Shown piece by piece: positions 59,777 through 64,000 of a DNA stretch of 64,000 bases; within the stretch, counting starts at the first letter, position 1; each line of letters starts with the position of its first letter. A program made the position numbers and the translations under genes. The notes beneath the pieces are model-generated. The model was not told the origin of the DNA. It saw nothing but the letters and a program-made list of their open reading frames with translations, and did no database searches. Source of the DNA: Dryocola sp051297175 (GTDB taxonomy: Bacteria; Pseudomonadota; Gammaproteobacteria; Enterobacterales; Enterobacteriaceae); contig NZ_JBINNY010000001.1 in NCBI RefSeq assembly GCF_051297175.1, forward strand, positions 4,030,001-4,094,000. The letters run 5' to 3'.

Positions 59777-60544
59777 GTGTCTGGTTTGAAAATTTCACTT
59801 CTGCAACAGCCGCTTGTCTGGATGGATGGCGCGGCCAACCTGCGTCATTTTGACGTGCTGCTCGACGGCATTCGCGGTCGCGACCTGATTATTCTGCCCG
59901 AGATGTTCACCACCGGTTTCGCGATGGAGGCGGCGAAGCAGTCGCTGGCGGAAGAGGAGGTGATCGACTGGATGCAGTTTAAGGCGCAGCAAACCCAGGC
60001 GATGATCGCGGGCAGCGCCGCGCTGCAAACCGAACGCGGGCCGGTGAACCGCTTCCTGCTGGTGCAGCCGGACGGCAAGGTTCACTTCTACGACAAGCGC
60101 CACCTGTTCCGCATGGCGGACGAGCACCATCATTATCAGGCGGGCGTTGATCGCGTGGTGGTGGAGTGGCGCGGCTGGCGCATTCTGCCGCTGGTCTGCT
60201 ACGACCTACGTTTCCCGGTCTGGTCGCGCAACCGTAACGATTACGATCTCGCGCTCTACGTCGCCAACTGGCCCGCCCCGCGCTCCCTGCACTGGCAAAG
60301 CCTGCTGGTGGCCCGCGCTATCGAAAACCAGGCCTACGTCGCGGGCTGCAACCGCGTCGGCACCGACGGCAACGGGCACCACTATCGCGGCGACAGCAAA
60401 ATCATCAGCCCGCAGGGCGAAATCCTCGCCCACGCCGAAGCGCACCAGGCCACAAGGCTTGATGCGGATTTATCGCTGATTGCGTTGCAGGAATACCGGG
60501 AGAAGTTCCCGGCCTGGCAGGATGCGGATCCGTTTAGTCTGTAG
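59777..60544 (+). CDS. yafV: Omega-amidase YafV (nitrilase family)
   Basis: 255 residues from a GTG (SGLKISLLQQPLVWMDG), 9 bases after GGGG; the ATG at 59762 adds only five residues. C-N hydrolase: Glu in LPEMFTTGFAME, Lys in YDKRHLFRMADE, Cys in LPLVCYDLRFPVW. Hydrolyses alpha-ketoglutaramate and ketosuccinamate, a metabolite repair step. Confidence 0.94.
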   Translation: MSGLKISLLQQPLVWMDGAANLRHFDVLLDGIRGRDLIILPEMFTTGFAMEAAKQSLAEEEVIDWMQFKAQQTQAMIAGSAALQTERGPVNRFLLVQPDGKVHFYDKRHLFRMADEHHHYQAGVDRVVVEWRGWRILPLVCYDLRFPVWSRNRNDYDLALYVANWPAPRSLHWQSLLVARAIENQAYVAGCNRVGTDGNGHHYRGDSKIISPQGEILAHAEAHQATRLDADLSLIALQEYREKFPAWQDADPFSL

Positions 60545-60608
60545 GTCGGATAAGCGCAGCGCCAACCGACATGTTGCGGCGGGTGGCGCTAACGCTTACC
60601 CGCCCTAC
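60543..60608. repeat. REP-like palindrome after yafV
   Basis: GTAGGTCGGATAAGCGCAG with CGCTTACCCGCCCTAC form a hairpin in the gap to the converging gamma-glutamyltransferase gene. Confidence 0.65.
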
Positions 60609-60619
60609 GAAAAAACAAA

Positions 60620-62224
60620 TCAATACACCAAAGCCTGCCCGTCCTTACGGCTTTCCGTCGCGGCGATATAGTGCCCCTCCGGCGCGCGCACGATAATCTG
60701 CGCGCCGCCGAAGTTGTAGGCCTGCAGCGGGTCTTCCACCACGACGGTATGGCCCCGCTCGCGCAGCGCGGCGATGGTATTGCGATCCATCGTTGATTCC
60801 ACCACCACCTCTCTGCCCTGCACCACGCGCCAGCGCGGCGCATCGATGGCCGCCTGCGGGTTCTGCTTGTGCAGCATAATGCGGATCGCCATTTGCAGAT
60901 GCCCCTGCGCCTGCATCGGCCCGCCCATCACGCCGAACGACATCAGCGGCTGCCCGTCCTTATCCAGCGCGAACGCGGGAATAATGGTGTGGAACGGGCG
61001 CTTGCTGCCCGCCACGCAGTTCGGGTGATCTTTATCCGTCACGAACCCCGCGCCGCGGTTTTGCAGGCTGATGCCGGTGCCCGGCACCACGATGCCGGAG
61101 CCGAAGCCCATAAAGTTAGACTGGATAAACGACACCATCATGCCGCTGGCGTCGGCGGTGGACAGATAAACCGTGCCGCTCTGGGTCGGCGAACCGAAGG
61201 TAAAATCGCTCACCTTCTCCGCGTCGATAAGCTTCGCGCGCATCTTCAGGTACTCGTCGCTCAGCAGGTGTTTCGCCGCGAACTCCATGTGATCTTCGTC
61301 CGCCACGTAGCGGTCGAGATCCGCCAGCGCCAGCTTCATCGCCTCGATGGACAGGTGCAGCGTCTCCACGGAATCCGCGCCGTAGCGGCCGATATCCCAC
61401 TGCTCCAGAATTCCCAACGCGATAAGCGTCGCGATGCCCTGCCCGTTCGGCGGCAGCTCGTGTACGGAACCGTCGGCAAAGTCCTTCGACAGCAGCTCAA
61501 CCCAGTCGGCCTTATGGTTCGCCAGATCGTCTTTGCTCAGATGCGCGCCGTGCTCCTGCGCAAAGGCCGCGATTTTCTGCGCCAGCTCGCCGTGGTAGAA
61601 GGCTTCGCCGTTGGTGGCGGCTATTTTTTCCAGCGTATCGGCCTGCGCCGGGTTACGGAATATCTCGCCTATTTTCGGCGCTCGCCCCTGCGGCGCGAAG
61701 CATTCGCTAAAGCCCGGCTGGTCTTTTAATTTTTTGTAGCCGCGCTCCCAAAGCTCGCCGATTAGCGGTGAAACCGGGAAGCCGCCGCGCGCGTATTCAA
61801 TCGCAGGCTCGGCAAGCGTGGTCAGCGGCAGCGTGCCGAAGCGCTCCGCCAGCGCCACCCAGCCGGACACCGCGCCCGGCACGGTGACCGCGTCCCAGCC
61901 GATTTCCGGCATGGTTTTATGCTGCGCGAAATGGTCGTGGTGCCAGGCCGCCGGCGCGCGGCCGGTGGCGTTCAGCGCGTGAAGCTGCTTGCCGTCCCAG
62001 ACGATGGCGTAAGCGTCGCTGCCGATGCCGCAGCCGGTCGGCTCCACCACGGTTAGCGCCATGGCGCTGGCAATCGCGGCGTCCACGGCGTTGCCGCCCT
62101 GGAGCAGCATGCGCAGACCCGCCTGTGCCGCCAGCGGCTGCGAGGTAGTAACGGCGTTGCGGCCCATCATGGCCGGACGATAAGAGGGATAGCCCACCTG
62201 AAAATCGATTGTTTCTTTCATCAC
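60620..62224 (-). CDS. Gamma-glutamyltransferase-family protein, cytoplasmic type
   Basis: 534 residues. Ntn-hydrolase precursor: N-terminal SQPLAAQAGLRMLLQGGNAV, DAAIASAMALTVVEPTGCGI; self-cleavage Thr in QSGTVYLSTAD (about 353), then QSNFMGFGSGIVVPGTGI and GGPMQAQGHLQM. No signal peptide, unlike periplasmic Ggt, so it resembles YwrD-like forms. It may split gamma-glutamyl peptides or act as an acylase inside the cell. It lies 12 bp after the permease gene, so import and cleavage of a glutathione-like peptide is a fair guess. Confidence 0.88.
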   Translation of the reverse strand: MMKETIDFQVGYPSYRPAMMGRNAVTTSQPLAAQAGLRMLLQGGNAVDAAIASAMALTVVEPTGCGIGSDAYAIVWDGKQLHALNATGRAPAAWHHDHFAQHKTMPEIGWDAVTVPGAVSGWVALAERFGTLPLTTLAEPAIEYARGGFPVSPLIGELWERGYKKLKDQPGFSECFAPQGRAPKIGEIFRNPAQADTLEKIAATNGEAFYHGELAQKIAAFAQEHGAHLSKDDLANHKADWVELLSKDFADGSVHELPPNGQGIATLIALGILEQWDIGRYGADSVETLHLSIEAMKLALADLDRYVADEDHMEFAAKHLLSDEYLKMRAKLIDAEKVSDFTFGSPTQSGTVYLSTADASGMMVSFIQSNFMGFGSGIVVPGTGISLQNRGAGFVTDKDHPNCVAGSKRPFHTIIPAFALDKDGQPLMSFGVMGGPMQAQGHLQMAIRIMLHKQNPQAAIDAPRWRVVQGREVVVESTMDRNTIAALRERGHTVVVEDPLQAYNFGGAQIIVRAPEGHYIAATESRKDGQALVY

Positions 62225-62236
62225 GACTCCTGCGTG

Positions 62237-63112
62237 TTAATCGTTGCGAGGGTCAAGCGCGTCGCGCAGCCCGTCGCCCAATAGGTTGAAACCCTGTACC
62301 GTCAGAAAAATGGCGACGCCGGGGAAAATCGACATCCACGGAGCCTGCTCCAGGAAGCCTTTTGCGGTGTTAAGCATCGCCCCCCAGGAAGGGTTTGGCG
62401 GCTGCTGGCCGAGGCCGAGAAACGACAGGCTCGCCTCGGTGATGATCGCGGCGGCAATCGCAAGCGTGGACTGCACCAGAATCGGCGACATCACGTTGGG
62501 CAGCACGTAGCGGATGATTATCCAGCGGTCCGGCAGGCCGATGGCCCGCGCGCCGTCGATATACTCTTCGTTGCGAATGGCGATCACCTGCCCGCGCGTC
62601 AGGCGGGCGAAGATCGGCATCGCCGACAGGCCGATGGCGATCATCGCGTTGCTCAGGCTCGGGCCTAAAAACGCCCCCAGCGCGATCGCCATGATCAGAA
62701 ACGGGCAGGCAAGCAGCGCTTCGATAAACCGCGAGATAACCCCGTCCCAGATCCCCTGAAAATAGCCGGCGATCAGACCGAGCGGCACGCCGATAACCAC
62801 GGCGATCAGCACGGAAATGCAGCCCGCCAGCAGCGACGTTCGCGCACCCCAGACGATGCGGGAGAGAATGTCGCGACCCAGCTCGTCGGTGCCAAACCAG
62901 TAAAGCTCTGAAGGCGGCTTGCGCACCGCCAGGAAGTTAGCCTTCACCGGATCGAACGGCGCGATCCACGGCGCAAGCAGCGCGATGAGCACGAAGACGC
63001 CGACGATCGCCGCGCCAATCATCGCGCTCTTATTCGCGAGGAACTTCTTCAGCACGCGGTTGGGCGTTTTCGGCGCGCTTACCGCCACGCCGGTTATGGT
63101 CAGTTCAGCCAT
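62237..63112 (-). CDS. Peptide/glutathione-type ABC transporter permease (DppC/GsiD-like)
   Basis: 291 residues, six membrane helices; N-terminal oppC-type segment ALLAPWIAPFDPVKAN, YWFGTDELGRDILSRIVWGA, and the EAA loop EYIDGARAIGLPDRWIIIRY, LPNVMSPILVQ. Forms the channel with the next protein. Gap of 2 bp to it and 12 bp to the GGT gene: one operon. Confidence 0.9.
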   Translation of the reverse strand: MAELTITGVAVSAPKTPNRVLKKFLANKSAMIGAAIVGVFVLIALLAPWIAPFDPVKANFLAVRKPPSELYWFGTDELGRDILSRIVWGARTSLLAGCISVLIAVVIGVPLGLIAGYFQGIWDGVISRFIEALLACPFLIMAIALGAFLGPSLSNAMIAIGLSAMPIFARLTRGQVIAIRNEEYIDGARAIGLPDRWIIIRYVLPNVMSPILVQSTLAIAAAIITEASLSFLGLGQQPPNPSWGAMLNTAKGFLEQAPWMSIFPGVAIFLTVQGFNLLGDGLRDALDPRND

Positions 63113-63114
63113 GC

Positions 63115-64000
63115 TTAGCTCCGCATTTTCGGGTTGATAAGGACATAGAGCACGTCCGCCGCCAGGTTGAGCACCAGGAAGCCGATGGCGACCACCAGCA
63201 CCACGCCCTGCACCACGGCGTAGTCGCGGTTAAACACCGAGTCGACGATCATTTTGCCGAAGCCGGGAATGGTGAACACCTGCTCGGTGAGCACCGCGCC
63301 GCCCAGCAGTTCGCCAAACAACAGCGTGGTGAGCGTGATAACCGGCACCAGCGCGTTGCGGAACGCGTGCTTGAGAATGACGCGCTTCGGCAGCAGCCCT
63401 TTGGCGCGAGCGGTACGGATATAGTCGGCTTTGAGAACGGCGATCATCGACGCCCTGGTGTGGCGCATTAACGTCGCCGCAAGCCCCGTTCCCAGCACCA
63501 GCGCGGGCAGCAGCAGCGTGCGCAGGTTTTGCAGCGCGTCCTCGCTAAACGGCACGAAGCCGGAAGCGGGCAGCCACTGGAGGTTGACCGAAAAGACGAG
63601 GATCAGCAGGATGCCGAGCCAGAAGTGCGGCACCGAGATCCCCGAGATCGCCACAAAGTTCGTCCCGTGGTCGATCCAGCTATTTTTGTGCACCGCCGCG
63701 ACGATCCCCATGCTGATGCCCACCAGCAGCGCGATAATCATCGCCAGCAGCGACAGCTCAAGCGTCACCGGCAGCTTGCTGGCAATCAGCGTGGTGACCG
63801 GCTCGTGGGTGCGCAGCGACATGCCCAGATCGCCCTGCAGCGCGTTGGTCAGCCAGTGAAAATATTGCAGCGGTATCGGGTCGTTGAGGTGCAGCTCTTC
63901 ACGCAGCTGGGCGATCACCGCCGGGTCGCGCTCCTCCCCCGCCATGGCGATCAGCGGATCGCCCGGCAGCAGCTTTTGCAGGCCAAAGACCATTACGCTG
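63115..64000 (-). CDS. Peptide/glutathione-type ABC transporter permease (DppB/GsiC-like), start outside the window
   Basis: At least 293 residues are visible and the frame runs on to the window edge. The Met at 63993 (MVFGLQKLLPGDPLIAMAGE) is most likely internal, as DppB/GsiC proteins have about 25 more residues with the first membrane helix. EAA loop DYIRTARAKGLLPKRVILKH, AFRNALVPVITL. The solute-binding protein and ATPase genes should lie further upstream, out of sight. Confidence 0.9.
   Translation of the reverse strand, partial: SVMVFGLQKLLPGDPLIAMAGEERDPAVIAQLREELHLNDPIPLQYFHWLTNALQGDLGMSLRTHEPVTTLIASKLPVTLELSLLAMIIALLVGISMGIVAAVHKNSWIDHGTNFVAISGISVPHFWLGILLILVFSVNLQWLPASGFVPFSEDALQNLRTLLLPALVLGTGLAATLMRHTRASMIAVLKADYIRTARAKGLLPKRVILKHAFRNALVPVITLTTLLFGELLGGAVLTEQVFTIPGFGKMIVDSVFNRDYAVVQGVVLVVAIGFLVLNLAADVLYVLINPKMRS

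Noticed and set aside
60869..61729. 286-codon frame opposite the GGT gene
   Set aside because: Same reason: antisense shadow in a GC-rich gene, low-complexity Arg/His text.

Overview
The window looks like the chromosome of an enterobacterium of the Enterobacter / Klebsiella / Lelliottia type. I cannot fix the genus without a search. The right part (about 38.6-64 kb) is conserved core with E. coli-like order: proBA, phoE, crl, frsA, gpt, pepD, dinB, yafK, yafJ, gmhA, fadE, yafV. A Na+-translocating NADH:quinone reductase operon (nqrABCDEF plus nqrM) sits between yafK and dinB, which excludes E. coli itself. The core ends with a gamma-glutamyltransferase-family gene and two peptide-type ABC permeases cut by the window edge.

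The left part (1-37.3 kb) is accessory DNA stacked on the 3' end of the tRNA-Thr(CGU) gene thrW (37310-37385). Copies of the tRNA 3' end lie at 9287-9304 (clear) and 2810-2825 (degenerate). There are two P4-type integrases, one intact beside thrW (35950-37146) and one beside the 9287 site that lost its last residues to a TGA codon. This fits tandem insertion. Element A (9.3-37.3 kb) carries a CP4/yfj-like core: an IS-disrupted cbtA toxin, cbeA, DUF987, radC-like, ardB-like, DUF905, DUF932, GTPase, Gp2-like and AlpA genes. It continues into a metabolic and regulatory cluster (18.7-35.3 kb). Element B (2.8-9.3 kb) holds an IS3-family element, an orphan phage-21-type pinholin, an acyltransferase, a tailspike pseudogene and AlpA. 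The tail of a third element (1-2.8 kb) has a LysR end, a tautomerase, an Abm-like protein, a glutaredoxin 2 homologue and an exported hydrolase.

The most interesting part is 18.6-35.3 kb. A CusR/HprR-like two-component system sits among enzymes of usually cytoplasmic families that here carry export signals: an aldo/keto reductase and a flavodoxin-like protein with twin-arginine-like signals, and a cupin, a carboxymuconolactone-decarboxylase-like protein and two alpha/beta hydrolases with Sec signals. Three exact copies and one diverged copy of a CusR-like operator (CTGACA-N4-TGTCA-N6-CGTCAGC) lie in front of these genes and of a distant BhsA/YhcN-type gene. That suggests one regulon for envelope redox or electrophile stress. 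A LysR gene has its own candidate operator (ATGAA-N5-TTCAT), repeated on both sides of an MFS exporter. The same cluster holds a SIR2-domain protein and a PD-(D/E)XK nuclease-like protein, both likely anti-phage defence genes.

Between thrW and proA lies a P4/C4-type antisense-RNA immunity locus, recognised from three copies of one sequence, two direct and one inverted, in the P4 seqA-cI-seqC order. Many island genes are decayed by single nonsense codons, IS insertion or loss of a start codon.
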